Positions 1 through 8,798 of a DNA stretch of 64,000 nt are shown here, piece by piece. Location: assembly GCF_030866765.1 (NCBI RefSeq), contig NZ_CP133017.1:4570001-4634000 (forward strand), given 5' to 3'. The first letter of the stretch is position 1. Every line of letters starts with the position of its first letter. The DNA comes from Paenibacillus silvisoli. GTDB taxonomy: Bacteria > Bacillota > Bacilli > Paenibacillales > Paenibacillaceae. The position numbers and the translations under genes are program-made. Under the pieces are notes generated by a model. It was not told the DNA's origin, made no database searches, and was given only the letters and a program-made list of their open reading frames with translations.

Positions 1-1
1 C

Positions 2-856
2 ATTATCATTCAGGCCGGCGGCCATATTCTCGGTCCGCGCAAGATCGACGATTTTGAGCTGGTCTATTTTCCGGAAGGCACGGACACGGTCTACGAAGTC
101 GAAGGCGAAACGCCGCAGCTGCTCGATTCTCCCTGCTTCGTGCTGACGCAGCCCGGCATCTATCACCGCTATCTCTTTGACCGCGAACGCAACGTCCGGC
201 ATCAATTCATTCATTTCGAGCATGACCAGCTGCGCGGGAAAGATCCGCGGTTTGCCGCTTTACTCGGAAGCCACGAGGTCGTACCGGCTAAACACGCCAG
301 TCTGGTCGTCGCGCTCATGAGCCAAATCGTCGTCGTCGCGAACCATCAATCCCACCACTGGCGGCGCAGACTGACGGCGCTCCTTGCCGCCGCGCTTGAG
401 GAGCTGGCCGCATATGCCGACAAAACGCCCGAATTCGCGGTGAACAGCTACCCCGTTCAGATCGCCAACAGCATCGCCTATATGGAGGAGCATCTAGCGG
501 AGCCGATTACAATCGAGAGCATCGCGAAACGCTCCGGCTGGTCGCATGAGCATTTTACCCGCATGTTCGTGGCGGCCGTCGGCATCTCGCCGAAGCGGAT
601 GCTGCTGGAGCGCAGGCTTCACCGCGCCGAGGAGCTCATGATGAAAGGCGCGGGCACCGTGAAGCAAATCGCGTATTTGGCGGGCTTTGGAGACGAGCAC
701 CATTTTTCGAAAATGTATAAACGCCTTCGCGGCATGACCGCAACCGAATATATGGAGCGTTGCAAGGAGCCGATCTTCCGGCATGCCGCTATCGGCGCCG
801 ATCCGGGCCTGCCGTTCGTCAACCGCCATGTCGTCGTAAACCCGGATATCAAATAA
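2..856 (+). CDS. AraC family transcriptional regulator, 5' end outside the window
   Basis: The reading frame is open from base 2, so the gene begins upstream of the window; the GTG at 140 is internal and not the likely start. The visible 284 residues hold an N-terminal effector-binding region of the cupin-like AraC type, then a C-terminal double helix-turn-helix of about 100 residues (roughly bases 460-760). Typical features there are 'IESIAKRSGWSHEHFTRMF' for the first HTH and 'VKQIAYLAGFGDEHHFSKMYK' for the second. AraC proteins of this type usually sense a sugar and activate adjacent genes. The next gene, a PhyH-type oxygenase, is co-directional 94 bases downstream with its own ribosome binding site, so the two may be co-transcribed. 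The ligand cannot be read from the sequence. The family call is firm. Confidence 0.9.
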   Translation: MIIQAGGHILGPRKIDDFELVYFPEGTDTVYEVEGETPQLLDSPCFVLTQPGIYHRYLFDRERNVRHQFIHFEHDQLRGKDPRFAALLGSHEVVPAKHASLVVALMSQIVVVANHQSHHWRRRLTALLAAALEELAAYADKTPEFAVNSYPVQIANSIAYMEEHLAEPITIESIAKRSGWSHEHFTRMFVAAVGISPKRMLLERRLHRAEELMMKGAGTVKQIAYLAGFGDEHHFSKMYKRLRGMTATEYMERCKEPIFRHAAIGADPGLPFVNRHVVVNPDIK

Positions 857-950
857 AGACATCGATTATCGTTTTCGCTCCATTGAAACCGCTCTCTATC
901 TATTGCACAATGAACGTATATCATCTTCTTTAATTGGAGGAATTCAAGAG

Positions 951-1940
951 ATGGGAACGTACTATACGCCTAAGTCCCGCGAGCGGGAGGACCGCTATCT
1001 GGTCAGTGTCGAGGAATATACGCATTACCAGCGCAACGGCTATCTGGTCGTCAAAGGTCTGGTGTCAAAAGAAGACATCGCCGAGCTGTTCGAGCTGGCG
1101 GAGCAAACAAGAAACGAGCACCAACATAAACGCGTCGATGACCACAGCAGCGATCCGCTAAACGAAGAATTTAAGCAAGCGACGCGCGTGCACATGCTCT
1201 CCCGCAAAGAGCCTGCCGCCGAGCGCGGCTTGCTGAATCCGCGCATTCTGGACGTCACCGAGGCGCTGATCGGTCCGGACGTCTATGCGGTGCAGTCGAT
1301 GATGTTCTTGAATCCGCCGGGCCGCGGCGGCCAAGGCTGGCATCAGGATGCCTGCTATATCAAGACGCATCCCGATACGCTCATCGGCGCCTGGATCGCG
1401 CTTGAGAAAGCCGATGAAGAGAACGGCTGCCTATGGGTTGCGCCGGGCTCCAACCATGAGCCGATCTATCCGCCGGTCGAGATCGGCGGCGGCAATATCC
1501 ACGCGCTCGACGCCTTCTCGAATTTGAACAGCGTCAGCAATGTCAGCCATCTCGACGACGAGGTGAACACGCTGTCGAAGGTGGTCGCGAACTATCCGCC
1601 GCCGATTTCCGTCCCGCTTGAGCCGGGCGACGTGCTGTTCTTCCACTCGCACCTGTTCCACCGGTCCTACCCGAACAAGACGACGGACCGTTTCCGCCGC
1701 TCCTACGTGTGCCATTACTGCAACGCCCGCTCCTGGGTGCCATGGGATCATGACGGCTTCGAGGGCGACTCCGGCAATTACCGGCAAATTCTCGCCCGCG
1801 GCCGCACGCATCTTCCTTACGCGGAGCCGATATTCGGCACCGAGGTGTACCTGTACGAGGGCGACGACGGTGACGGCAGCAGCGTCAGCATGATGGGCAT
1901 GGACAACGGCATGATGATGCCGGTTGTGCAGAAGAAATAA
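951..1940 (+). CDS. Phytanoyl-CoA dioxygenase (PhyH) family Fe(II)/2-oxoglutarate oxygenase
   Basis: This 329-residue protein has the facial triad of Fe(II)/2-oxoglutarate dioxygenases: H131-x-D133 in 'GWHQDACY' and the distal histidine H237 in 'HSHLFHRSYPN', followed by arginines near 248-250 that would hold 2-oxoglutarate. Conserved PhyH stretches 'NGYLVVKGLV' and 'NGCLWVAPGSNHE' are also present. Such enzymes hydroxylate small molecules; the substrate cannot be predicted here. I chose the ATG at 951 because GGAGG lies at 936-940; an upstream in-frame start at 903 has no such site and would add residues unlike the family. The C terminus is rich in Met and Gly (about residues 315-325). A strong terminator follows directly. 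The AraC regulator upstream may control it. Confidence 0.88.
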   Translation: MGTYYTPKSREREDRYLVSVEEYTHYQRNGYLVVKGLVSKEDIAELFELAEQTRNEHQHKRVDDHSSDPLNEEFKQATRVHMLSRKEPAAERGLLNPRILDVTEALIGPDVYAVQSMMFLNPPGRGGQGWHQDACYIKTHPDTLIGAWIALEKADEENGCLWVAPGSNHEPIYPPVEIGGGNIHALDAFSNLNSVSNVSHLDDEVNTLSKVVANYPPPISVPLEPGDVLFFHSHLFHRSYPNKTTDRFRRSYVCHYCNARSWVPWDHDGFEGDSGNYRQILARGRTHLPYAEPIFGTEVYLYEGDDGDGSSVSMMGMDNGMMMPVVQKK

Positions 1941-1944
1941 GGAT

Positions 1945-1972
1945 AAAGGCCTCCCGTATTCGGGAGGCCTTT
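1945..1972 (+). terminator. Intrinsic terminator after the PhyH gene
   Basis: A perfect 12-bp stem (AAAGGCCTCCCG with CGGGAGGCCTTT) closes a four-base loop five bases after the stop codon. The run of T is short. Confidence 0.8.
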
Positions 1973-1993
1973 AGTCTGTAGAGAAAGTCATTC

Positions 1994-2026
1994 GTACTGC
2001 CGCTGTACTGCCGCTGTACTGCCGCC
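1994..2026. repeat. Short 11-bp tandem repeat
   Basis: GTACTGCCGCT occurs three times in a row (last base of the third copy differs). It lies in non-coding DNA and its role is unknown. Confidence 0.7.
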
Positions 2027-2095
2027 ATTCAGCCATGCCGCAGCACGACTGGTCGGCAAGTTCCGGGGTCACGACGAGATCGACGAGGCTCGTAC

Positions 2096-2282
2096 GCTAA
2101 CGGTTGCCACGCACGCTATTTAGCCTTAAAACGCCTTTTTGAATTTCCAATGGTTGTCAGGAACGCTATTTGACGATTTGGGCAGCGAATGATGCTGATT
2201 GAGGCCAAATAACCTCTGTGGCAACCGTTATATGTTTAAAAAGGGCTGTTTTGGTGCAAATAAGCGCTGGCGCAACCGCTAG
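2096..2282. repeat. Two direct plus two inverted repeat units, about 50 bp apart
   Basis: Related 20-base units read GGTTGCCACGCACGCTATTT at 2102-2121 and GGTTGTCAGGAACGCTATTT at 2152-2171, 50 bases apart. Their inverted counterparts lie at 2207-2226 (AAATAACCTCTGTGGCAACC) and 2258-2277 (AAATAAGCGCTGGCGCAACC), 51 bases apart. The block could fold into one long imperfect hairpin. It sits between the 3' ends of two convergent genes. A block of the same design and a related core (CGCTATTT) is at 55803-55987. Confidence 0.8.
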
Positions 2283-2319
2283 ATGATTCAGGCACTCCCT
2301 CACGCTAGCGGCGGAAAGC

Positions 2320-2672
2320 CAGCACGATTTTTTATACAACTCACTCTACTCAACCGCCTTTGCGAGCCCATTTGTACGATTTATCATACAACTCGCTCTA
2401 CACAACTGCCTCTGTGAGCCCACTTGTACGATTTATCATACAACTCGCTCTACACAACTGCCTCTGTGAGCCCACTTGTACGATTTATCATACAATTCGC
2501 TCTACACAACCGCCCCTGCGAGCCCACTTGTACGATTTATCATACAACTCGCTCTGCACAACTGCCCCTGCGAGCCCACTTGTACGATTTATCATACAAT
2601 TCGCTCTACACAACCGCCCCTGCGAGCCCATTTGTACGATTTATCATACAAATCGCTCTGCACAACCGCCTC
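2320..2672. repeat. 52-bp tandem array with a dyad in each unit
   Basis: Six good copies start at 2372, 2424, 2476, 2528, 2580 and 2632, exactly 52 bases apart, with a degenerate seventh at 2320. Each holds an inverted repeat, TTGTACGAT-TT-ATCATACAA with one mismatched pair, flanked in most units by GAGC and GCTC. The last unit ends about eight bases from the stop codon of the minus-strand VOC gene (2680). Open frames through the array are artefacts of the repeat. There are no unique spacers, so this is not CRISPR. Confidence 0.92.
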
Positions 2673-2679
2673 TACCGAT

Positions 2680-3477
2680 CTACTCGTTCACTTCAATGCA
2701 AATCATAATGACATTGCCGTCCGGGTCCTTCACCGTGAAAAACGCGATATCGCCATGCCGTTCGATATCGGTAAACACCGGCACGCCTTTCGACGCCAAA
2801 TACGCTTTCGCCCCGTCAACGTCCTTCGCCACGAACATAAATAGCGTTTGATACGCATCGCCGTGCTTGGCGCGGTTCACATCGAGCAGAACGCTGCTTC
2901 CCTGCCTCATCGGCAGATCATAGATCGAGTCCTCCTCCCGGTCGGCCACTTCCTTGTAAGCAACGCCCAGCGCTTCGCTATGGAAACGGATCGCCCGGTT
3001 CATGTCCGTCACGTTCAGGAAAATGCCGCCGATCCGGTTCTGGATCGGACTTTCCGCATCCTCCGGTTTCTCGACGACGTCCGACACATAATCGGACTGA
3101 GTGACCATGATCGCGTTGCCGTCGGGATCGACGAACCGGAAAAACGCGAGCCCCTCGTGCGGGCGATCGATACCGCCGATCGTTGGAATGCCCTTCTCCT
3201 CCGCATACCGGAAGGCCGCTTCAATATCGTCGGTCTTATACATGAAGCGCACATGCGGCGTATCCGGCGAATTGCTGCGGTTATCGTCCAAAATCAAGCC
3301 TGTCCCGCCCCGTAAATTCAGCCAGTATACGTTGCCGCCGTTCAGCCGTTCTTCCAACAACGGAAGCCCCATGATCATGCTGTACCATTCCGCCGAGCGC
3401 CTAAGATCGGTGACATGAACAAATACGCTTTCCACCTTGTTGTCGATCGGACTTACCAACTGAACCACCGCCCCCAT
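2680..3477 (-). CDS. Two-domain VOC (glyoxalase/bleomycin resistance/dioxygenase) superfamily protein
   Basis: Two VOC modules lie in tandem: one starting at 'VFVHVTDLRRSAEWYSMIMGL' and ending at 'VDPDGNAIMV', the second from 'GIFLNVTDMNRAIRFHSEALG' to 'VKDPDGNVIMI'. The superfamily uses paired beta-alpha-beta-beta-beta modules to bind a metal or small ligand for isomerisation, dioxygenation or antibiotic binding; the substrate is not predictable. The start is uncertain. ATG at 3477 directly abuts GAGGAG, whereas GTG at 3468 has that site nine bases upstream and may be the true start (262 residues). A longer frame to 3618 adds an arginine-rich stretch unlike the family. The stop codon is next to the 52-bp repeat array, and no other terminator is evident. 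Confidence 0.85.
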   Translation of the reverse strand: MGAVVQLVSPIDNKVESVFVHVTDLRRSAEWYSMIMGLPLLEERLNGGNVYWLNLRGGTGLILDDNRSNSPDTPHVRFMYKTDDIEAAFRYAEEKGIPTIGGIDRPHEGLAFFRFVDPDGNAIMVTQSDYVSDVVEKPEDAESPIQNRIGGIFLNVTDMNRAIRFHSEALGVAYKEVADREEDSIYDLPMRQGSSVLLDVNRAKHGDAYQTLFMFVAKDVDGAKAYLASKGVPVFTDIERHGDIAFFTVKDPDGNVIMICIEVNE

Positions 3478-3709
3478 CTCCTCGCCATTATTGATCCCGC
3501 GATTCCCCGCAACCACCCTGAGCGCCGCCGTGACGCGCTGCGGCTTATAGCCGCCCGGTTGAATCCGCCGCCGTTCATGCCGGCGGTCCCGATCCTCCCG
3601 CTTCGCTCCCTCTCTCAATTGCTCGCCTCCCGCTTGCTGATCCTATGCCTATTATAGCAGAGCCAATCTTTTCCACTATGTTCAAAATTCTCAGAAATAA
3701 CCGGATAGG

Positions 3710-3738
3710 TTGCGGTTTGGCTGCAATAAGGGTACTAT
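3710..3738 (+). promoter_or_regulatory. Possible vegetative promoter of fabV
   Basis: TTGCGG at 3710-3715 and TACTAT at 3733-3738 are separated by 17 bases and lie about 60 bases upstream of the fabV start. The -35 match is only three of six, so this is tentative. Confidence 0.35.
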
Positions 3739-3800
3739 CAGAACATTGAGCATTGCGTACAATGCGATACCTATGTATGAGAGGAACTGAACCGACTCCC

Positions 3801-4991
3801 ATGATCATCAAACCAAGAACACGCGGTTTCATCTGCACGACCGCTCACCCGACGGGCTGTGCCCTTCAAGTGCAGGAGCAAATTCAATACGTGAAGGACC
3901 GTCCGGCTATCCAAGGGCCGCGCAACGTGCTCGTCATCGGCGCATCCGCCGGCTACGGCCTCGCGGCGCGCATCGTGGCGGCATTCGGCGCGGGCGCGAA
4001 CACCGTCGGCGTTTACCGCCAAAGCGAAAGCAAGGCGAACCGCACGGCATCGGCAGGCTGGTACAATTCGGCGGCCTTCGAGAAAGCCGCGCAGCAAGCG
4101 GGGCTGAAATCGTTCAGCGTAACCGGCGACGCCTTCACGGACGAAACGAAACAGAAAGCGGTCGAGTTGATCCGCAAGGAGCTGGGTCAAGTCGATCTGG
4201 TCGTATACAGCGTCGCATCCGCGCGCAGAACGGATCCGAAGACCGGCGAGACGTCGAATTCCGTGCTTAAGCCGATCGGCTCCGCTTACACGAACAAAAC
4301 CGTCAACTTCCATACCGGCGAAGTGACCTCCATCTCCATCGAGCCGGCAACTGAGCAAGAGATTCAAGATACGGTAACCGTCATGGGCGGCGACGACTGG
4401 CAGCTGTGGATCGACGCGCTGCGACAAGGCGGCGTGCTGGCCGATGACGCCACGACGATTTCTTATTCCTACATCGGCTCGGAAATTACGCAAGCCATCT
4501 ACCGCGAAGGCAGCATCGGCCAAGCGAAGGATCACCTGGAAGCGACGGCGAAGCAGCTGAACGAGCAGCTGCAAGCGACCGGCGGACGCGCGTTCGTCAC
4601 GGTCAGCAAGGCGCTGGTCACGCAGTCCAGCTCGGCAATTCCGGTCGTGCCGCTCTACATCTCCGCGTTGTACAAGGTGATGAAAGAGAAAGGGCTCCAC
4701 GAAGGCTGCATCGAGCAGACGTACCGCCTGTTTACGGAGCGCCTGTATGCCGGCGCCGCGGTACCGGTGGATGCCGAAGGCCGCATCCGCATTGACGACT
4801 GGGAGCTGCGCGAGGACGTGCAAGCGGAAGTCGCGAAGATCTGGGACGCCATCACGACCGAGAACATCGAGCAGCTGTCGGATCTCGAAGGCTACCGCAA
4901 GGAGTTCTTCCAGTTGTTCGGCTTTGAAACCGAAGGCGTTGACTACGAAGCGGACACCGATCCGGTCGTGGAAGCTCCGAACATCTACTAG
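3801..4991 (+). CDS. fabV: Enoyl-ACP/trans-2-enoyl-CoA reductase, FabV type
   Basis: This 396-residue protein catalyses the NADH-dependent reduction of the enoyl thioester double bond, the last step of each fatty acid elongation cycle. It begins 'MIIKPRTRGFICTTAHPTGC', the characteristic FabV N terminus. It has the nucleotide-binding stretch 'VIGASAGYGLAARI' (residues 45-58) and the FabV-specific catalytic pair Y234-x8-K243 in 'YREGSIGQAK'. The length matches the family. The start at 3801 is chosen for the conserved N terminus; the in-frame ATG at 3753 would add 16 unrelated residues. GAGAGGAAC lies about 14 bases upstream, a longer spacing than usual. FabV enzymes are generally little affected by triclosan. 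The gene stands alone and ends at a bidirectional terminator shared with the ger operon. Confidence 0.95.
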   Translation: MIIKPRTRGFICTTAHPTGCALQVQEQIQYVKDRPAIQGPRNVLVIGASAGYGLAARIVAAFGAGANTVGVYRQSESKANRTASAGWYNSAAFEKAAQQAGLKSFSVTGDAFTDETKQKAVELIRKELGQVDLVVYSVASARRTDPKTGETSNSVLKPIGSAYTNKTVNFHTGEVTSISIEPATEQEIQDTVTVMGGDDWQLWIDALRQGGVLADDATTISYSYIGSEITQAIYREGSIGQAKDHLEATAKQLNEQLQATGGRAFVTVSKALVTQSSSAIPVVPLYISALYKVMKEKGLHEGCIEQTYRLFTERLYAGAAVPVDAEGRIRIDDWELREDVQAEVAKIWDAITTENIEQLSDLEGYRKEFFQLFGFETEGVDYEADTDPVVEAPNIY

Positions 4992-5000
4992 GACATGCAT

Positions 5001-5042
5001 AAAGCCGGGTCGCCCGCATTCAAGCGAGGCACCCGGCTTTTT
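5001..5042. terminator. Bidirectional terminator between fabV and the ger operon
   Basis: AAAGCCGGGT at 5001-5010 pairs with ACCCGGCTTT at 5031-5040, followed by TT; the A-rich left flank serves the minus strand. The genes on both sides converge on it. Confidence 0.85.
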
Positions 5043-5047
5043 CGCGC

Positions 5048-6157
5048 TTACTCTACTTTCCCTGTGTTGTTTATGAGCGTATCGAAGCTGCAGGTTGCCT
5101 TCACCTTCGGAAAATTGTCCAGCCAATTCAACGCCTTCCATGCGGCGTAGTCCATCCGGTTGCGGACCGCGATGCCCATGCCTAAACTGTCAACGCGGTT
5201 CTTCAGCATCAGATCGATCAGCATCTGTCCTCTTCGGGTCAATTCCTTCGCAACGCTCTGTTCGATTTTTTTCCGATCGGCATCATCGGCCATGGAGCCT
5301 GATCCGGTGTACTCGAGAACCGAGCCCTTCATCCGAATATAAAAATGAACCGAAGGCGTCCCTGACGCATCCCATCGAACCGTTACAGTCCTTCGGCTTA
5401 GGAGAGAGCTAAGCATAATGGAGCTCGAACCGGAGGAGGTATCGTCCGGCAAGTTAACGCTGATCTCGCCCTGCTTGAAGCTGCCGCGCAAAAAAGCGAA
5501 AACGAGCCCTTCGCCCGCGGGAATTTTCGTAATATACCGGTCGCCCCGGAATAAAGCGATGCCATCGACGTTGATATGATCGCCCGCATCCTTCAAGATA
5601 GGCGCGACCGGATCGATGCCGTCATCATAAAGATCGCGCGTGAACGAGTACAGCGTAGTCACCGGGATGGAACGGCCGATCGATTCTTTCTCCAAGATCC
5701 CGTCAATGTACCGCCCGGTAATGGGATGCTCCTTATAATCCTTCCTTAGCAAAACCTTGGCGTTCCCGTTGACGATGGAAATCTTCAGCCGAGGCGAGAT
5801 CGAAGGGTCGCGCACGAGCGTATCGATATGCTTCTCCATGCCTTTTCTGGCAAATGCCATGCTGAAGATCGCGTTTCGAAGCTGGCCGCTGACCAGCAGC
5901 AGGTTCGTCTGCCTGGCCAGCTTGATTCTCGCTTCCTTGCTGCTGGGCGCTGTCGCGCTCAGCAATTCGCGCTGGGTCTTCGCCCTGGGCTCGGCCTTCG
6001 GAATCGAGACGGTAATTTCGAGTTGATCCTTATCCGCCAGATCGTAGCTGGTCGTTTGCGTAAAGCCGAGCTTTTCCAAAACGCGCTGATCGCCGCACCC
6101 AGTCATCGTCGCCGCCAGCACCGCCGCCAGTAGAAGCTTTGCGAACCTGTGCTTCAT
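5048..6157 (-). CDS. gerAC: Spore germination lipoprotein, Ger(x)C family
   Basis: This 369-residue protein has a lipoprotein signal 'LLLAAVLAATMTGC' with the acylated cysteine at 21, then a Ger(x)C-type body. GerAC-type subunits are anchored in the spore inner membrane and are needed, with the A and B subunits, for germinant response. The ATG at 6157 is chosen because it gives the signal peptide directly and overlaps the gerAB stop in an ATGA, suggesting translational coupling; the longer frame from 6259 would bury the signal behind a charged leader. It is the third gene of a three-gene receptor operon. The family call is firm; which germinant is sensed cannot be told. Confidence 0.92.
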   Translation of the reverse strand: MKHRFAKLLLAAVLAATMTGCGDQRVLEKLGFTQTTSYDLADKDQLEITVSIPKAEPRAKTQRELLSATAPSSKEARIKLARQTNLLLVSGQLRNAIFSMAFARKGMEKHIDTLVRDPSISPRLKISIVNGNAKVLLRKDYKEHPITGRYIDGILEKESIGRSIPVTTLYSFTRDLYDDGIDPVAPILKDAGDHINVDGIALFRGDRYITKIPAGEGLVFAFLRGSFKQGEISVNLPDDTSSGSSSIMLSSLLSRRTVTVRWDASGTPSVHFYIRMKGSVLEYTGSGSMADDADRKKIEQSVAKELTRRGQMLIDLMLKNRVDSLGMGIAVRNRMDYAAWKALNWLDNFPKVKATCSFDTLINNTGKVE

Positions 6158-7257
6158 GCGCCAACCGCCTTCTTCCCGCCCAGACCGATCACGAGCAGAA
6201 GCAGTAACGGGAGCGCAAACGCGACGATGCATTCCAGCTCGCTGAACATTTGCAGCCAATCCTGCACTTCGCCGAGCGTATCGGGAATGAACGCGATGAG
6301 ATAAGCGCCCAGAATGATGACGGCGCCAAGAATGTTGTCGTTCACTTTAGGCAATATTCGGCGGCAGGCTTCCTTAGCCGCCCATTGGTACATGACGACC
6401 GTAAGCAGCGTCGTGAAGAGAAAGAAGCCATAGAACAAATTTTCAAGCCGCTCGATGAACGGAAATCGAATGTAAGCCATCAAATCCAGCAACGGGTAGA
6501 GCATTTTGTTCAATTGCCCCAGGCTGAAGAAGCCGAACGCGATCAGACAAATATAGGTATAAAACACCGTTGTCAGCAGGCTTCCGTAAATCGAAGAGCG
6601 GAGAAACCGCGTTTTGGCGTCCGTGTATTGAAAGGTCAAAATCGAAATCTCATACCCCAGAAAAGCGGCGTAGATACCGACATAATCTTTTAACGCCCCT
6701 TCTCCTCCCTTTAGGATGAACGGAGTCAGCCGCGAAAACTTAAAGTCGCCCCAGAACAAGAAAACGAGCAATATCATCCATACGGAAGCCCAGAAGAACA
6801 CCGTCGACGCTTTCGAAATATTGTACAGCCCTTTCGTTAGCAGCCAAATCAACAGCACATCCATCAAAATCTTGAATATCATCGGGTTCGTCGTCGGGAA
6901 CGCAATCATTTGAAAGAGCAGCACGTACTCCTTGGAAACGAGGCATCCGAGCATCGACCATACCGCCAACAGAAACAAATACAACGGTATCAAGAGGAGC
7001 CGGGGAATAGCCTTCTCCAGGATGACGAAAATCGATTTTCCTTTTCCCAGCTTATGAACCGCTCCGATCAACACCAAATTAAGGATGACGATGACCCCGT
7101 AAAGGGGCAGGATGATCCAGCCGTTCGTGCCGAAGGTTTTGCTGAGCAGCTGCGGCAGCGAAAAGATGACGACGCCGAATTGCGTCATGAACACGAGAAT
7201 CGTCATATGAAAAGCGGACAGCTTCTCCGTGATAACGCCATTCCCATTTACATCCAT
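6154..7257 (-). CDS. gerAB: Spore germination permease subunit, GerAB family
   Basis: This 367-residue integral membrane protein has about ten hydrophobic segments, starting with 'FHMTILVFMTQFGVVIFSLP' and ending with 'FALPLLLLLVIGLGGK'. GerAB subunits belong to the APC transporter superfamily and form the germinant-binding membrane subunit of Ger receptors. The ribosome binding site AGAGGTG overlaps the end of gerAA seven bases upstream, and the 3' end overlaps gerAC by four bases, so the three are one translationally linked operon. Ligand specificity lies in this subunit in studied receptors but cannot be read here. Confidence 0.93.
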   Translation of the reverse strand: MDVNGNGVITEKLSAFHMTILVFMTQFGVVIFSLPQLLSKTFGTNGWIILPLYGVIVILNLVLIGAVHKLGKGKSIFVILEKAIPRLLLIPLYLFLLAVWSMLGCLVSKEYVLLFQMIAFPTTNPMIFKILMDVLLIWLLTKGLYNISKASTVFFWASVWMILLVFLFWGDFKFSRLTPFILKGGEGALKDYVGIYAAFLGYEISILTFQYTDAKTRFLRSSIYGSLLTTVFYTYICLIAFGFFSLGQLNKMLYPLLDLMAYIRFPFIERLENLFYGFFLFTTLLTVVMYQWAAKEACRRILPKVNDNILGAVIILGAYLIAFIPDTLGEVQDWLQMFSELECIVAFALPLLLLLVIGLGGKKAVGA

Positions 7258-7264
7258 TGCCGGA

Positions 7265-8689
7265 TCACCTCTTCATCTTCATTCTCGTCGTATTTTTCGT
7301 GCGCGTTTGGGACGGGCGGTTTTTCAGCTTGCTAAACGGAGCGCGAAAAAACACATCCTTCCATTCGCTCGGCTGACTTGGCGCAATCGGCGTTAAATAA
7401 GAGGAACCAAAGCTGGTCATGCCGCAGAGGTGAATAATGACGGCGGCGATTCCCATCGCGAGCCCCAGATTTCCCCAGAAGCCTGCCAGCAAAATCAACC
7501 CAAACCGGATTAACCGAATCGAAGCGCTCATCGTGTAGTTGGGAATGACGAACGAAGCAATCGTCGAAGAGGCCACGGCGATAATCAAAATATTACTGGT
7601 CAGACCGGCTTGTACGCCTGCTTGCCCAATAACGATACCGCCGACGATGCCGATCGTTTGACCGATTTTCGTCGGCAGCCGGGCGCCCGCCTCCCGAAGC
7701 AGCTCAATCGTCAGCTCCATCGTCAGCGCCTCGTAAACGGGCGGAAACGGCACGCGGCTGCGGGATTCGGCTAAGGTCAGAATCAGATTTTGCGGGATCA
7801 TTTCGTAATGGTAGGTCGTTACCGATACATAGAGCGCCGTAAAAATCATCGTAATGAACAAGGCGATAAACCGCAGAATCCGCGTAGCGGAGCCGAGCAT
7901 CCAGCGCACGTAGTAATCATCCGAGGACGAGAAAAATTCCGCGAAGGATGCCGGAACGCTGAACGCCGACGGGCTCCCCTCCATCATGCCGACCACGCGT
8001 CCGGCTACGAGCTTGGACGCGATCGCATCGGGCCTCTCGCTCGTCAGCATCTGCGGAAAGAGCGCGTACGCGTTATCGTCGATCAGCTGGATGAGCATGT
8101 TCGTGTCGAGCACGGCATCCACTTCGACATTGGCGATCCGCTTCTTAAGCTCGTTGACGTAGTCCATGTTGGCGATGTCTTTGATGTACAGCACGAAAAC
8201 ATCCGATTTGGTCACTTCCCCGACCGATAGCCGGATGACCTTGAGATGGGAGCTCTTGATGCGCTTGCGGATCAACGCGATGCTGGTGCCCGCCTGCTCC
8301 GTCAACGCGTCATGCGGACCGGTAATCGTCGTTTCCAGCTCGGATTGCGAAATGGCCCTCCCCTCATCGGACGCTACATCGACCGTATACGCTAATCCTT
8401 TATAGAAGAAGGCGGCTTTCCCGGAGAGAACGGCGAGCACAAGCTCCTTGCTGTCGGTCGTACGGACAAATTGCGATTGGGAAAATAAACGGTCCAGCTC
8501 ATGCTGTTCCAAAAGCTCGATCAGGTTAAGCAGATCCCGGTTTAGTCTGTCGCCGGATATTAAATTGCCGAAAAAGACGACATCGATGCCAAGTCTGGGA
8601 ATCGTGCGATGCACAAAATCATAGCAGTCTTCGAACTCGCGCAGCGTATGGGCAAGGGTCGGCAGTGCGGACTCTTGAGTTGAAGTCAT
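7265..8689 (-). CDS. gerAA: Spore germination receptor subunit, GerAA family
   Basis: This 474-residue protein has a soluble N-terminal half, including the family stretches 'DVVFFGNLISGDRLNRDLL' and 'DAVLDTNMLIQLIDDN'. A C-terminal membrane half follows, with 'PQNLILTLAESRSRVPFPP' and 'GIVGGIVIGQAGVQAGL'. GerAA subunits assemble with the B and C subunits in the spore inner membrane and help transmit the germinant signal. The ATG at 8689 has AGAGGTG seven bases upstream; the longer frame to 8743 lacks one. It opens a gerAA-gerAB-gerAC operon. The C terminus ends in a basic tail rich in Lys and Arg. This is the clearest evidence in the window for an endospore former. Confidence 0.94.
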   Translation of the reverse strand: MTSTQESALPTLAHTLREFEDCYDFVHRTIPRLGIDVVFFGNLISGDRLNRDLLNLIELLEQHELDRLFSQSQFVRTTDSKELVLAVLSGKAAFFYKGLAYTVDVASDEGRAISQSELETTITGPHDALTEQAGTSIALIRKRIKSSHLKVIRLSVGEVTKSDVFVLYIKDIANMDYVNELKKRIANVEVDAVLDTNMLIQLIDDNAYALFPQMLTSERPDAIASKLVAGRVVGMMEGSPSAFSVPASFAEFFSSSDDYYVRWMLGSATRILRFIALFITMIFTALYVSVTTYHYEMIPQNLILTLAESRSRVPFPPVYEALTMELTIELLREAGARLPTKIGQTIGIVGGIVIGQAGVQAGLTSNILIIAVASSTIASFVIPNYTMSASIRLIRFGLILLAGFWGNLGLAMGIAAVIIHLCGMTSFGSSYLTPIAPSQPSEWKDVFFRAPFSKLKNRPSQTRTKNTTRMKMKR

Positions 8690-8719
8690 ACACACCTCTG
8701 TGTCTGGATGGTTTTCCCT

Positions 8720-8726
8720 TATTATG
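8720..8726 (-). promoter_or_regulatory. Possible forespore (sigma-G-like) -10 element of the ger operon
   Basis: On the minus strand CATAATA, about 30 bases before the gerAA start, fits the sigma-G -10 pattern CATnnTA. Germination operons are commonly read by sigma G. No convincing -35 was seen, so this is weak. Confidence 0.3.
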
Positions 8727-8769
8727 CATCGAATAGGTGACAACTAACCGAGGTAGAACAAAAAGAAAG

Positions 8770-8793
8770 AGCCGGCCAATAGGCCGACCCTCT
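8770..8793 (-). terminator. Intrinsic terminator after the Gfo/Idh gene
   Basis: On the minus strand AGAGGGTCGGCC and GGCCGGCTCT pair around TATT (imperfect stem), followed by a T-rich stretch. Confidence 0.75.
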
Positions 8794-8798
8794 TGCAG

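Noticed and set aside
2360..2851. Open frames through the tandem array (163, 122 and 94 residues)
   Set aside because: They repeat with the 52-bp unit in all three frames, have no ribosome binding site, and run into the antisense of the VOC gene.
3771..5141. A 456-residue minus-strand frame opposite fabV
   Set aside because: FabV on the plus strand has clear catalytic motifs; this frame is its antisense shadow.
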